Assembly (NCBI GenBank): GCA_022653735.1
Contig: JALCSU010000014.1
Coordinates: forward strand, 1-45,565
Direction of reading: 5' to 3'
DNA length: 45,565 bases
Source: Bacteroidales bacterium
GTDB taxonomy: Bacteria; Bacteroidota; Bacteroidia; Bacteroidales; UBA932
Made by a program: the position numbers and the translations under genes. Positions 7,785 through 15,105 of the stretch are shown piece after piece. How positions within the stretch are numbered: position 1 is the first letter of the stretch; every line of letters begins with the position of its first letter. Under the pieces are notes generated by a model. The model had not been told where the DNA came from. It saw nothing but the letters and a program-made list of their open reading frames with translations, and ran no database searches.

Positions 7785-7909
7785 TTATTATTTTGAGGAT
7801 TTACAGGTAATGCCCTCAGCTCTAAGGGGGCGTGTTAATTAGAAAAGGCACGGCCTCTTCCCATGTTATGACAGAAGCCATATAAATTTATTGATAATCA
7901 ATATTTTGA
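7785..7909 (+). repeat. Direct repeat flanking the AbiE cassette, right copy
   Basis: The partner of 5463-5587, in the same orientation. It ends 43 bp before the ATG at 7952, so it also forms the leader/promoter region of that gene. Confidence 0.9.
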
Positions 7910-7951
7910 ATGATTTAGATATTTGTTTATATCTGCTACAAAAAAATTGAC

Positions 7952-8344
7952 ATGAATATTCCGAAACTATTCTGTATTTCCTTGGTCTTGATGCTTGCAA
8001 TGAACTTGCAGGCCCAGGATTTAACGTTCCATGGAAATTTCCATCTGTTCAATGTCAAGGCATATCAGGAATGGCTCTCGAAACTTCCAGACACTATACA
8101 ACTGAACGGAAACGTTGAAAATGCTTCTTCCGTTTCGGACAAATCTGAGGATCGTTCACCAAGAGCCGACATCAGTCAAGTTAAGAGATTCGATCTTAAA
8201 GTGCCAATGAATCCTAATGCAATTTCAGTAACCGTGGAGTCCGTCTTAAGGTGTGCCTACCTGATAATGTACTCTGCAAGCGAGCAATTTTATTGGCAGC
8301 ACAGGAACGACGGCTACAACTTCTCACCCAAAGTATCTATCTAA
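7952..8344 (+). CDS. Secreted protein of unknown function
   Basis: A 130-residue protein with a signal peptide (MNIPKLFCISLVLMLAMNLQAQ). The mature part has a RSPRAD segment followed by NPNAISVTVESVLRC and a short C-terminal beta-like stretch ending PKVSI. The pattern weakly recalls the small secreted beta-sandwich proteins (DUF3244-like) of Bacteroidales, but this is not secure. Its 3' half is duplicated at 2182-2413. The next barrel gene starts 90 bp downstream behind its own promoter element. Confidence 0.6.
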   Translation: MNIPKLFCISLVLMLAMNLQAQDLTFHGNFHLFNVKAYQEWLSKLPDTIQLNGNVENASSVSDKSEDRSPRADISQVKRFDLKVPMNPNAISVTVESVLRCAYLIMYSASEQFYWQHRNDGYNFSPKVSI

Positions 8345-8369
8345 GTTTTCTATTAATCTTATTTTGAAA
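8138..8369 (+). repeat. 232-bp repeat Y, copy 2
   Basis: The copy that still sits in an intact gene. It ends 25 bp after the stop codon, directly before the TTGACGG element, so it is probably the donor version of 2182-2413. Confidence 0.9.
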
Positions 8370-8373
8370 TTTT

Positions 8374-8415
8374 CTTGACGGATTTCAAAAGATTGTGTGT
8401 TATATATCAAAACTT
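8374..8415 (+). promoter_or_regulatory. Shared TTGACGGATT upstream element, copy 3
   Basis: TTGACGGATTTCAAAAGATT, then TTATATATC, almost identical to 4289-4325. It lies about 60 bp before the ATG of the barrel gene at 8435. Confidence 0.55.
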
Positions 8416-8434
8416 ATAATAACATAAATTTTAC

Positions 8435-9016
8435 ATGAAAAAAGTATTCACGATTGCTATTACAATTGCTATTACAGCGTTTAGTTCGGTTAACGCACAG
8501 GATGTAAACAATGTCACATTTTTCGAGTTTGAAGCTGGAACTGGCGTCATGATGGGCAGCAAGGCCTCGTACAAATCTGTGAACCCAGGTATTCTGTTTT
8601 TTGCCGAAGGTCGGCTGAATTTAAAAGATTCTCCTTTTGATCTTGGTCTGCAGCTTTCATTGGGTCAATTCTCCAGAGAATTTCAAGAACATACATATTC
8701 CATGAGGGATCAATTAAGCCCTATTCTGTACTGTGACTATAATTTAAGGAATGAAAGTGTTTTTTCTCCTTATTTCGGCATAGGGTTAGGTGAGGGAAAT
8801 TTTGAGGTAGAATATCCATACTATCCATCTGTAACCGCTGAAACCCCAGATGAGGAAAGCCTGAAGGCTCACAAATTCATTCTTTCGCCAAGGATCGGAA
8901 TCGAAGTGTTCAACCATTTAAGACTTACTCTGGAATACAGATTAGCTTTTGACAAAAATTATAATTTCGGGGCATTGAAGTTAGGTTATGCCTTCGGAGG
9001 CGGCAAAAAGAACTAA
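8435..9016 (+). CDS. Outer-membrane beta-barrel protein (paralogue 5)
   Basis: A 193-residue protein with a signal peptide (MKKVFTIAITIAITAFSSVNAQ) and barrel-type strands (FFEFEAGTGVMMGSKASY, SPYFGIGLGEGNFEVEY, ILSPRIGIEVFNHLRLTLEYRL), ending AFGGGKKN. It is the sister of the gene at 3476: the ends of both proteins and both terminators are shared repeats, while the central parts differ strongly. Function is unknown; surface exposure of the variable loops is likely. Confidence 0.75.
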   Translation: MKKVFTIAITIAITAFSSVNAQDVNNVTFFEFEAGTGVMMGSKASYKSVNPGILFFAEGRLNLKDSPFDLGLQLSLGQFSREFQEHTYSMRDQLSPILYCDYNLRNESVFSPYFGIGLGEGNFEVEYPYYPSVTAETPDEESLKAHKFILSPRIGIEVFNHLRLTLEYRLAFDKNYNFGALKLGYAFGGGKKN

Positions 9017-9145
9017 ATTAGTTGTTCGATAATGATTGTGCTGGCAGTATTAAATACTTGTCAGCACATTATGAAATTCGGGCGCTTTGGGATTAGAACA
9101 TCCACTCAACGATAACCACAAGCCTACATATCTGAATTGCCATTA
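8990..9145 (+). repeat. 3'-end repeat X, copy 2
   Basis: The partner of 4001-4156. Similarity ends at 9145, just before the flavodoxin promoter. This marks the right edge of the repeat-rich region. Confidence 0.85.
9038..9067 (+). terminator. Hairpin after barrel gene
   Basis: The same GTGCTGGCA/TGTCAGCAC stem as at 4050-4079. The following tract (ATTATGAAATT) is less T-rich, so termination may be weaker. Confidence 0.5.
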
Positions 9146-9167
9146 TTCTAGAAGCCAGTCAAACTTG

Positions 9168-9198
9168 TTGCGTGGGTGTGTGGAATTCGCTAAATTTG
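9168..9198 (+). promoter_or_regulatory. Promoter of the flavodoxin-cstA-Nudix operon
   Basis: TTG (9168-9170), 20 bp, TAAATTTG (9191-9198) fits the Bacteroidetes consensus. It would give a leader of about 45 nt before the ATG at 9252. Confidence 0.65.
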
Positions 9199-9251
9199 TT
9201 TCTCACAGAAAAATGACCTGTGATGTAATTAATAACTAATTGAGTGGGAAT

Positions 9252-10088
9252 ATGAAGAAATCGATGACTATGTTTGCTGTCCTGCTGGCTTTGGTTGGAT
9301 GTAAATCGACTGGGAAAAAGGCGACGGAGACAGTTCAGCCGCGCAAGAGCGTGATCGTGTACTATTCACAGACCGGAGGGACTGAGAAAGCAGCGAAAGA
9401 ATTCGCAAAACAACTTGGCCTGGACACGTTGATAAAGATCGAGGTCGAGAACCCTTACGATGGCACATACGACGAGACCATCGAGCGATGCATGAAAGAA
9501 ATGGAGACTGGCGAGATTCCAGCTCTTAAGTCTCAGGGAGTGGACGTTGCCGCCTACGACACTGTCTATTTAGGCTATCCGATCTGGTTCGGCACCTATG
9601 CCCCTCCGGTAAAGGCTTTCGTGAAAGAGGTCAATCTTGATGGCAAAGTCATCGTGCCGTTCTGCGCATTCGGCAGTGGCGGACGCTTTAGCGCAGAAGC
9701 TGACCTGAAGGCCGCTCTTCCTAATTCGACTATTCTCCCTAGCTATGGTGTTCGCGCAAAGAGAATCGACAAGGCCCCTGCGGAAATCACCAGATTCCTG
9801 ATTCTCAGCGGAATCTTGAAAGGCGAGGCTGAACAGCTCCCGGAATATTCTCAACAGCAGAAAGTTACGCCAGAGGACGTGGCCGTCTTCAATGCTGCAT
9901 GCGGAGACTATCCAAAGCCTCTTGGCACGCCAGTGACTGTGGGGAAGCGTGAGACATCCAACGGAACAGACTACCAGTTCGTTGCAAAGTCCAAGGATCG
10001 CGAAGGCAAGGACATGACAGCAACGATTTATGTTACGGTTGGAAAAGAAGAAGGCTCACAGCCTGAATTTACTGAAGTAGTAAGATAG
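9252..10088 (+). CDS. Flavodoxin-domain lipoprotein
   Basis: A 278-residue protein. The signal sequence ends in lipobox LALVGC (Cys about 17). An FMN-binding flavodoxin fold follows: VIVYYSQTGGTEKAAKEFA is the phosphate loop and YLGYPIWFGTYAPPVKAF and FCAFGSGGRF line the flavin site. About 90 further residues form an extra C-terminal domain of unknown role. A lipid-anchored flavodoxin implies electron transfer at the membrane or periplasm. ATG 9252 is preferred to TTG 9240. The cstA start lies 4 bp downstream. Confidence 0.85.
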   Translation: MKKSMTMFAVLLALVGCKSTGKKATETVQPRKSVIVYYSQTGGTEKAAKEFAKQLGLDTLIKIEVENPYDGTYDETIERCMKEMETGEIPALKSQGVDVAAYDTVYLGYPIWFGTYAPPVKAFVKEVNLDGKVIVPFCAFGSGGRFSAEADLKAALPNSTILPSYGVRAKRIDKAPAEITRFLILSGILKGEAEQLPEYSQQQKVTPEDVAVFNAACGDYPKPLGTPVTVGKRETSNGTDYQFVAKSKDREGKDMTATIYVTVGKEEGSQPEFTEVVR

Positions 10089-10092
10089 CGTT

Positions 10093-11568
10093 ATGTGGTC
10101 ATTCATTTTAAGCCTGCTAGCCCTATTGGCAGGCTACTTCATTTACGGCAAGATAATCGAAAAAGTTTTCGGGCCGGATCCGAAAAGACTCACTCCGGCA
10201 AAGGCTCATCCCGACGGCGTGGACTATGTGTCCATGCCGGCGTGGAAAGTGTATATGATCCAATTCTTGAACATTGCCGGCACGGGTCCGATTTTCGGAG
10301 CCATAATGGGTGCGAAATTCGGGCCTTCCGCGTATCTCTGGATAGTCTTCGGCTGCATATTCGCAGGAGCCGTGCATGACTACATGATAGGCATGCTGTC
10401 GGTGCGCAACAATGGGGCCGGCCTACCAGAACTGGTCGGCCTGTATCTGGGAAAGACAGCCAAGATATTCATGCTTGTCTTCGCACTTGTGCTTCTGCTG
10501 TTGGTTGGCACCGTGTTCGTATATAGCCCGGCTCTGGTCCTTGGCGACATAGCTGGCGATGGGAGCTCCAAGGTCATTCTTATTTGGGCAGCTGTCATAT
10601 TCATTTATTATATTTTCGCGACCATGCTGCCGATTGACAAGATTATCGGCAAGATATATCCCGTGTTCGCTTTCGCCCTGTTGTTCATGGCAGTGGCTCT
10701 GATGATAGGGCTGTTCGTGAAATGGCCTTCAATTCCTGAGATTTGGGATGGCCTTGGGAATATGGGACCTTCGGTCGGAGTGAAGGACCAGCCGGTGTTC
10801 CCTTGCTTGTTCATAACGATTGCCTGCGGAGCGCTGAGCGGCTTTCACGCCACACAGAGTCCTTTGATGGCACGCTGCATCGAGAGTGAGAATCAGGGCC
10901 GTCCTATTTTCTACGGTGCCATGATCACGGAAGGAGTGGTTGCCCTTATCTGGGCGGCGGTATCTTCCTACTTCTTTTTCGATGGCGGAGCCGCGGAATG
11001 TGGTTCCGACCTTACCGCAGCAGCTCCTACCGTGGTAACCAGGGTGTCGGAATCTTGGCTCGGAATCGTCGGGGGAATACTCGCTGTGCTGGGCGTCGTG
11101 GCAGCTCCGATCACGAGCGGAGACACTGCGTTCAGGAGCGCCCGGCTGATAGTCGCAGACTCGGTCAAGCTCCCACAGAAGAATATTCCTCAAAGACTCA
11201 TGATAAGCATTCCGCTTTTCGCCGTAGCTGCACTTTTGCTATGGTACAATGTGGCAGACGCGGACGGCTTCAACAAGGTTTGGCGTTATTTCGGCTGGTC
11301 GAACCAGACCTTGGCCGTATTCGCCCTCTGGACTGCGACAGTCTACCTGCACAATAGCAAGAAGGGTGCATATTACTTGTTCACCATGCTCCCAGCCTGC
11401 TTCATGACTGGCGTGACGCTTAGCTTCATCTGTATCGACAAGATTGGCTTCAGGCTCCCGATAGAATGGAATTGGAGTATCGGTCTCATAGGCATGCTCG
11501 GCTCCCTGTTCATTTTCTACATCTGGAAATATGACCACGACCGAAAGGCTGCAATTCAAAATAAATGA
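10093..11568 (+). CDS. cstA: Carbon starvation protein A family transporter
   Basis: A 491-residue polytopic membrane protein with about a dozen hydrophobic segments. CstA hallmarks are seen: the N-terminal GYFIYGK and DYVSMPAWKVYMIQFLNIAGTGP segments, AVHDYMIGMLSVRNNGAGLPELVG and the SGFHATQSPLMARC block. This is the short CstA form common in Bacteroidota; the E. coli protein is about 700 residues. CstA proteins are linked to peptide or pyruvate uptake under carbon limitation. It is tightly coupled to the flavodoxin lipoprotein upstream and overlaps the Nudix gene by 4 bp (ATGA). Confidence 0.92.
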   Translation: MWSFILSLLALLAGYFIYGKIIEKVFGPDPKRLTPAKAHPDGVDYVSMPAWKVYMIQFLNIAGTGPIFGAIMGAKFGPSAYLWIVFGCIFAGAVHDYMIGMLSVRNNGAGLPELVGLYLGKTAKIFMLVFALVLLLLVGTVFVYSPALVLGDIAGDGSSKVILIWAAVIFIYYIFATMLPIDKIIGKIYPVFAFALLFMAVALMIGLFVKWPSIPEIWDGLGNMGPSVGVKDQPVFPCLFITIACGALSGFHATQSPLMARCIESENQGRPIFYGAMITEGVVALIWAAVSSYFFFDGGAAECGSDLTAAAPTVVTRVSESWLGIVGGILAVLGVVAAPITSGDTAFRSARLIVADSVKLPQKNIPQRLMISIPLFAVAALLLWYNVADADGFNKVWRYFGWSNQTLAVFALWTATVYLHNSKKGAYYLFTMLPACFMTGVTLSFICIDKIGFRLPIEWNWSIGLIGMLGSLFIFYIWKYDHDRKAAIQNK

Positions 11569-11969
11569 AAATGTTGAGACGCATTGAGGTAGTGGCTGCC
11601 CTGATTCGCGAAGGCGACAAAATTCTTGCGACACAGAGAGGGTATGGTGAGTATAAGGACTTTTGGGAATTTCCGGGAGGCAAAATCGAGCCTGGTGAGA
11701 CTCCAGAGGCAGCTCTGAAGCGGGAGATAAAGGAAGAACTTGCAACCGAGATAGAAATAAACGAATATGTCGGGACTGTCGATTATGACTATCCCGACTT
11801 TCACATAACCCTTCTTCTCTATCTCTGTACCATGGTCTCGGGCAATCTGGAGCTCTTAGAGCATGAATCTGCCAAGTGGCTCCTCGCTTCTGAACTGGAC
11901 TCTGTTAGTTGGCTGCCAGCCGACCTGGAAATCATTCCAAAACTCAAATCTCTGCTTGCCCTGAGCTAG
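11565..11969 (+). CDS. Nudix (deoxy)nucleoside triphosphate pyrophosphohydrolase
   Basis: A 134-residue MutT-type protein. The complete Nudix box begins at GGKIEPGETPEAALKREIKEEL (about residues 42-63), with the metal-binding REIKEE core. The start VVAALIREGDKILATQRGYGEYKDFWEFPGG is typical of 8-oxo-dGTP or CTP pyrophosphohydrolases (MutT/NudG). The exact substrate cannot be told. It starts by ATGA overlap with cstA, so it is translationally coupled. It converges on ahpF, with only 9 bp between the stop codons. Confidence 0.9.
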   Translation: MKMLRRIEVVAALIREGDKILATQRGYGEYKDFWEFPGGKIEPGETPEAALKREIKEELATEIEINEYVGTVDYDYPDFHITLLLYLCTMVSGNLELLEHESAKWLLASELDSVSWLPADLEIIPKLKSLLALS

Positions 11970-11978
11970 TGTTGTTTC

Positions 11979-13535
11979 TCATAGCAGTCCTCGCATCCGG
12001 TCTTCGTGGGCAGAAAGTGCAGCCTTGGCGCCTTCTCCCATGGATATGATGATCTGCTTGAAAGGCACGCTGGAAACATCGCCGGCCGCATATATTCCCT
12101 TTACGGAAGTCCTGCAGTGGTCATCTATGATTATTTCCCGGCGAGCGCTGAGAGGCAGCAAATCGCGGACGAAATCACTGTTCGGTGAAAGTCCTATCTG
12201 CACGAAGATTCCATCTACCTCCAAGTCGGAGAGTTCCTCTGTCTTGCGGTCTTTCAAGGTGATTGCCGTAAGCTTCTCTCCATTCCCTTTCACTTCCATG
12301 GTCTGTCTGGAGACGAGGATATCGACATTGCCGAGCGAGCGGACTTTGTCAAGCAGCACGTCATCGGCTCTCAGCACGTCGGCGAATTCCACTACCGTGA
12401 CATGCGATGCCAGCGCAGCTAGGTCTATCGCCGCTTCTATGCCGGAGTTGCCGCCTCCTATCACCGCTACTCGTTTACCCTTGTAGAATGGCCCATCGCA
12501 ATGTGGGCAGAAATGGACTCCGTGTCCCAGATAAGTATTCTCGCCTTCCACGCCAAGCCGTCTCCAGCTTGCTCCTGTGGCTATTATGATTGCTGGAGCC
12601 ACGAAGGTCTCTCCTCCCTTGACATTCACGTGCTTCAGCCTCTCATCGGCATGGTCGATTCCTTCCACTTTCCGATTGTCGAAAATATCAATGTCGTATT
12701 TTTCCAGGTGGGAGCGCAGGTTCGCTGCCAGCTCGCTTCCAGAGGTATGAGGCACGGAAATCAAATTCTCTATGCCGGTGGTGTCGTTGACCTGACCTCC
12801 GATCCTTCCTGCAACGAGTGCCACGCGCAAAGCTTTTCTGGCACAATATATTGCCGCAGAAACCCCTGCCGGGCCTCCGCCTATGACAACCACATCGTAA
12901 GGCAGCTCCACATGCGCTGTGCCGGCAGACTCTTCGCTTCCTAGTTTATCCTCCATCTCTTGCAACAAATCGCCTAGGTTGCCACGACCCACATGGATAA
13001 GCTCTCCATTGGCATAAACTGCTGGCACAGCCTGGATGCCGCGATTCTCCACCTCTTGCTGGAAGAGGGCCCCGTCTATGATTTCATGTGTGAAGTCAGG
13101 ACGCAGCAGAGTAATAGCGTTGAGTGCCTGAACAACATCCGGACAGTTGGTGCATGTGAGCGACACATAGGTTTGCAGACGGACCGGTCCTTTGATGCGG
13201 CTTATTCTTTCTTTCAGCCTTTCGTCAGGAAGGTTTTTCCCCTTTCCGTCGGCATTCAGCACGCTGAGCAAGAGGGAAGAGAACTCATGTCCGTTCGGAA
13301 TGCCCCTGAATATTATCCCAGTCGCTTCCGTCCCTTTGAGCAGCTCGAAAGAGAGCTCTCCGTTTTCATCATCAGTTTTGTGCAGTCGAGGCGATGCTGA
13401 AACCACATCGTTTACGAATTCATGCATTTGCGCCCCTTTTTCGTCACCTTTGTCGGCATGCACCAGGAATGTGAAATCTTGCGAGAGGTCGGCGAACACT
13501 TGCCGTACCTGAGTTAGAATATCTTGACTAATCAT
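11979..13535 (-). CDS. ahpF: Alkyl hydroperoxide reductase flavoprotein subunit
   Basis: A 518-residue NADH-dependent reductase that recharges AhpC. It has tandem N-terminal thioredoxin folds with the CTNC redox pair (128-131), an FAD-binding VVIGGGPAGVSAAIYCARK, the thioredoxin-reductase-like CPHC pair (about 342-345), the NAD-binding AVIGGGNSGIEAAIDLA, and a C-terminal GIYAAGDVSS FAD motif. Length and order match AhpF. It follows ahpC after 66 bp that contain a terminator-like hairpin, so it probably receives only read-through from the ahpC promoter. Confidence 0.97.
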   Translation of the reverse strand: MISQDILTQVRQVFADLSQDFTFLVHADKGDEKGAQMHEFVNDVVSASPRLHKTDDENGELSFELLKGTEATGIIFRGIPNGHEFSSLLLSVLNADGKGKNLPDERLKERISRIKGPVRLQTYVSLTCTNCPDVVQALNAITLLRPDFTHEIIDGALFQQEVENRGIQAVPAVYANGELIHVGRGNLGDLLQEMEDKLGSEESAGTAHVELPYDVVVIGGGPAGVSAAIYCARKALRVALVAGRIGGQVNDTTGIENLISVPHTSGSELAANLRSHLEKYDIDIFDNRKVEGIDHADERLKHVNVKGGETFVAPAIIIATGASWRRLGVEGENTYLGHGVHFCPHCDGPFYKGKRVAVIGGGNSGIEAAIDLAALASHVTVVEFADVLRADDVLLDKVRSLGNVDILVSRQTMEVKGNGEKLTAITLKDRKTEELSDLEVDGIFVQIGLSPNSDFVRDLLPLSARREIIIDDHCRTSVKGIYAAGDVSSVPFKQIIISMGEGAKAALSAHEDRMRGLL

Positions 13536-13545
13536 ATATCATCTT

Positions 13546-13586
13546 AAGATTAAAAAGGCTTCAACCATTTGTCTTGATTGAAGCCT
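13546..13586 (-). terminator. Intercistronic terminator/attenuator between ahpC and ahpF
   Basis: On the minus strand AGGCTTCAA and TTGAAGCCT (arms at 13578-13586 and 13556-13564) form a 9-bp stem with a 13-nt loop, followed by TTTTTAATC. This is a standard intrinsic terminator. Placed here, it would make AhpC more abundant than AhpF. Confidence 0.75.
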
Positions 13587-13601
13587 GCGTTTGAGTGATA
13601 A

Positions 13602-14168
13602 TTAAATCTTTCCTACGAGGTCTATGCTAGGTTTCAAGGTTTCGGATCCCTCTTCCCATTTAGCAGGGCAAACCTCGCTAGGGTGAGATGCCACGAATTG
13701 GGCGGCCTTAACCTTGCGCAGCAGCTCGTCTGCATTGCGCCCGATGCTGTTGTCCTGGATTTCAGCCAGCTTTATCTGACCCTCCGGATTCACGAGGAAG
13801 GTGCCGCGATAAGCTGTTCCGTCCTCATCGTTGTACACTCCGAATCCTTTTGCAAGGACTCCTAGCGGATCTGCCAGCATCGTGTAGTTGATTTTCTTTA
13901 TGCTATCCGATGCATCTGCCCAGGCCTTGTGCACGAAGTGGGTGTCGCAGCTGACGGAGAACACCTCCACGCCCATTTTCTTGAGCTCTTCGTATTTGCC
14001 AGCCAGATCTACCAGCTCGGTAGGGCAGACGAAAGTGAAATCTGCCGGATAGAAGAAGAACAAGGCCCATTTGCCGGCGATGTCTTCGTTGGATACTGAC
14101 TTGAATGCTCCGTTTTGGTAAGCGTTAACCTTAAATTCAGGAACTTGCGAATTGATGATTGTTTGCAT
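13602..14168 (-). CDS. ahpC: Alkyl hydroperoxide peroxiredoxin
   Basis: A 188-residue typical 2-Cys peroxiredoxin. The peroxidatic Cys48 lies in FYPADFTFVCPTEL and the resolving Cys167 in HPSEVCPAKW. It reduces hydrogen peroxide, organic peroxides and peroxynitrite using electrons from AhpF, encoded downstream. It has its own promoter (14289-14319) and a leader of about 115 nt. In Bacteroides ahpCF is under OxyR control; an OxyR site could not be recognised by eye here. Confidence 0.97.
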   Translation of the reverse strand: MQTIINSQVPEFKVNAYQNGAFKSVSNEDIAGKWALFFFYPADFTFVCPTELVDLAGKYEELKKMGVEVFSVSCDTHFVHKAWADASDSIKKINYTMLADPLGVLAKGFGVYNDEDGTAYRGTFLVNPEGQIKLAEIQDNSIGRNADELLRKVKAAQFVASHPSEVCPAKWEEGSETLKPSIDLVGKI

Positions 14169-14196
14169 TGCTTTAAATTTTTATGGCTACGTGGAG

Positions 14197-14220
14197 TTAG
14201 CACTTCACCGGGTTTGACAT
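14197..14220 (-). promoter_or_regulatory. Possible seven-codon leader peptide in ahpC leader
   Basis: ATG at 14220 opens a frame M-S-N-P-V-K-C followed by TAA. It ends 29 nt before the ahpC ATG, and a small GTG...CAC hairpin overlaps its stop. The final Cys codon is suggestive given the cysteine-synthesis genes upstream, but there is no further support. Confidence 0.2.
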
Positions 14221-14288
14221 TATTTTTAATTCACCTGTGGAGCGGCGTTGCATTCAGCACAGAGCCTGTTCCTTGGTGTTTTCGAATG

Positions 14289-14319
14289 CAAATATAATCA
14301 CAAATTTTATTTTTACAAA
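14289..14319 (-). promoter_or_regulatory. Promoter of ahpC
   Basis: On the minus strand TTTG (14316-14319), 19 bp, TATATTTG (14289-14296) is an exact Bacteroidetes-type promoter. It implies a structured leader of about 115 nt. Confidence 0.8.
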
Positions 14320-14378
14320 TTATAAATTAAAAAAATAAAAATAATTATCGCTAGCTAAGATTTAAGGAAGCGTCATCG

Positions 14379-15101
14379 TCAGATTCCTGCTCCGCAGCTG
14401 AAAAGCGGCTCCACGATAGCCTGCGACTGAAGTATGCGAGAGTGAGGAGGAACATCGTGGGTAAGCCAGACGTTTCCACCTATTATGGTATCGTGCCCTA
14501 TCCGGACTCGCCCAAGTATTGATGTGTTGGAATATACCGTGACGTTGTCTTCCAGAATAGGGTGACGCGGCTCGTTTATCGGATTTCCTTTCTCATCGTG
14601 GCGAAAATTCTTAGCCCCTAGCGTAACTCCTTGATATAGCATTACATGACTTCCAATAATGCTTGTTGCGCCAACTACGATTCCCGTGCCATGGTCGATG
14701 CCAAAATATTCCCCGATCTCAGCGGCGGGATGAATGTCTATCCCTGTTGCTGAATGAGCCATTTCCGTGAGCATTCTGGGCACGGTATGGATGCCGAGCG
14801 CAAGCAGCTCATGGGCAGTCCTATAGTGCACCATCTCCTTGATTGCAGGATAGCAGACAATGACTTCCTCTCTGCTGGTTACGGCAGGGTCATTATGCAT
14901 CACTGCATCTACATCCGTATTCAGAAGCCTGCAGATTTCAGGAATCCTCGACATGAAAATGTCTGTTTTGCCCCTGTCTGACAGACCTATGATTATGGAT
15001 TCAACGCACAGCTTGTCAGATTCAGGATTGCTTTCCCCGAATATGCCGGGGAATGCTATCCTATTCATGAATTTTATGAGCCGCCTTAGAGTCTCTTCCA
15101 T
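14379..15101 (-). CDS. epsC: Serine O-acetyltransferase (EpsC type)
   Basis: A 240-residue protein from ATG 15101. It makes O-acetylserine from serine and acetyl-CoA, the substrate of CysK. The helical N-terminal half is followed by left-handed beta-helix hexapeptide turns (IGEYFGIDHGTGIVVGATSIIGSHVMLYQGVTLGA, with catalytic His/Asp in the IDHGTG region; NTSILGRVRIGHDTIIGGNVWLTHDVPP). The EpsC-like form is usual in Bacteroidota. ATG 15101 is preferred to an upstream GTG that would overlap cysK. It starts 4 bp after the cysK stop. Confidence 0.9.
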   Translation of the reverse strand: MEETLRRLIKFMNRIAFPGIFGESNPESDKLCVESIIIGLSDRGKTDIFMSRIPEICRLLNTDVDAVMHNDPAVTSREEVIVCYPAIKEMVHYRTAHELLALGIHTVPRMLTEMAHSATGIDIHPAAEIGEYFGIDHGTGIVVGATSIIGSHVMLYQGVTLGAKNFRHDEKGNPINEPRHPILEDNVTVYSNTSILGRVRIGHDTIIGGNVWLTHDVPPHSRILQSQAIVEPLFSCGAGI

Positions 15102-15105
15102 GACA

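Noticed and set aside
14170..14296. ahpC leader as a known riboswitch (SAM, cobalamin, TPP, FMN)
   Set aside because: None of the conserved cores of these classes could be found; kept only as an unassigned leader.
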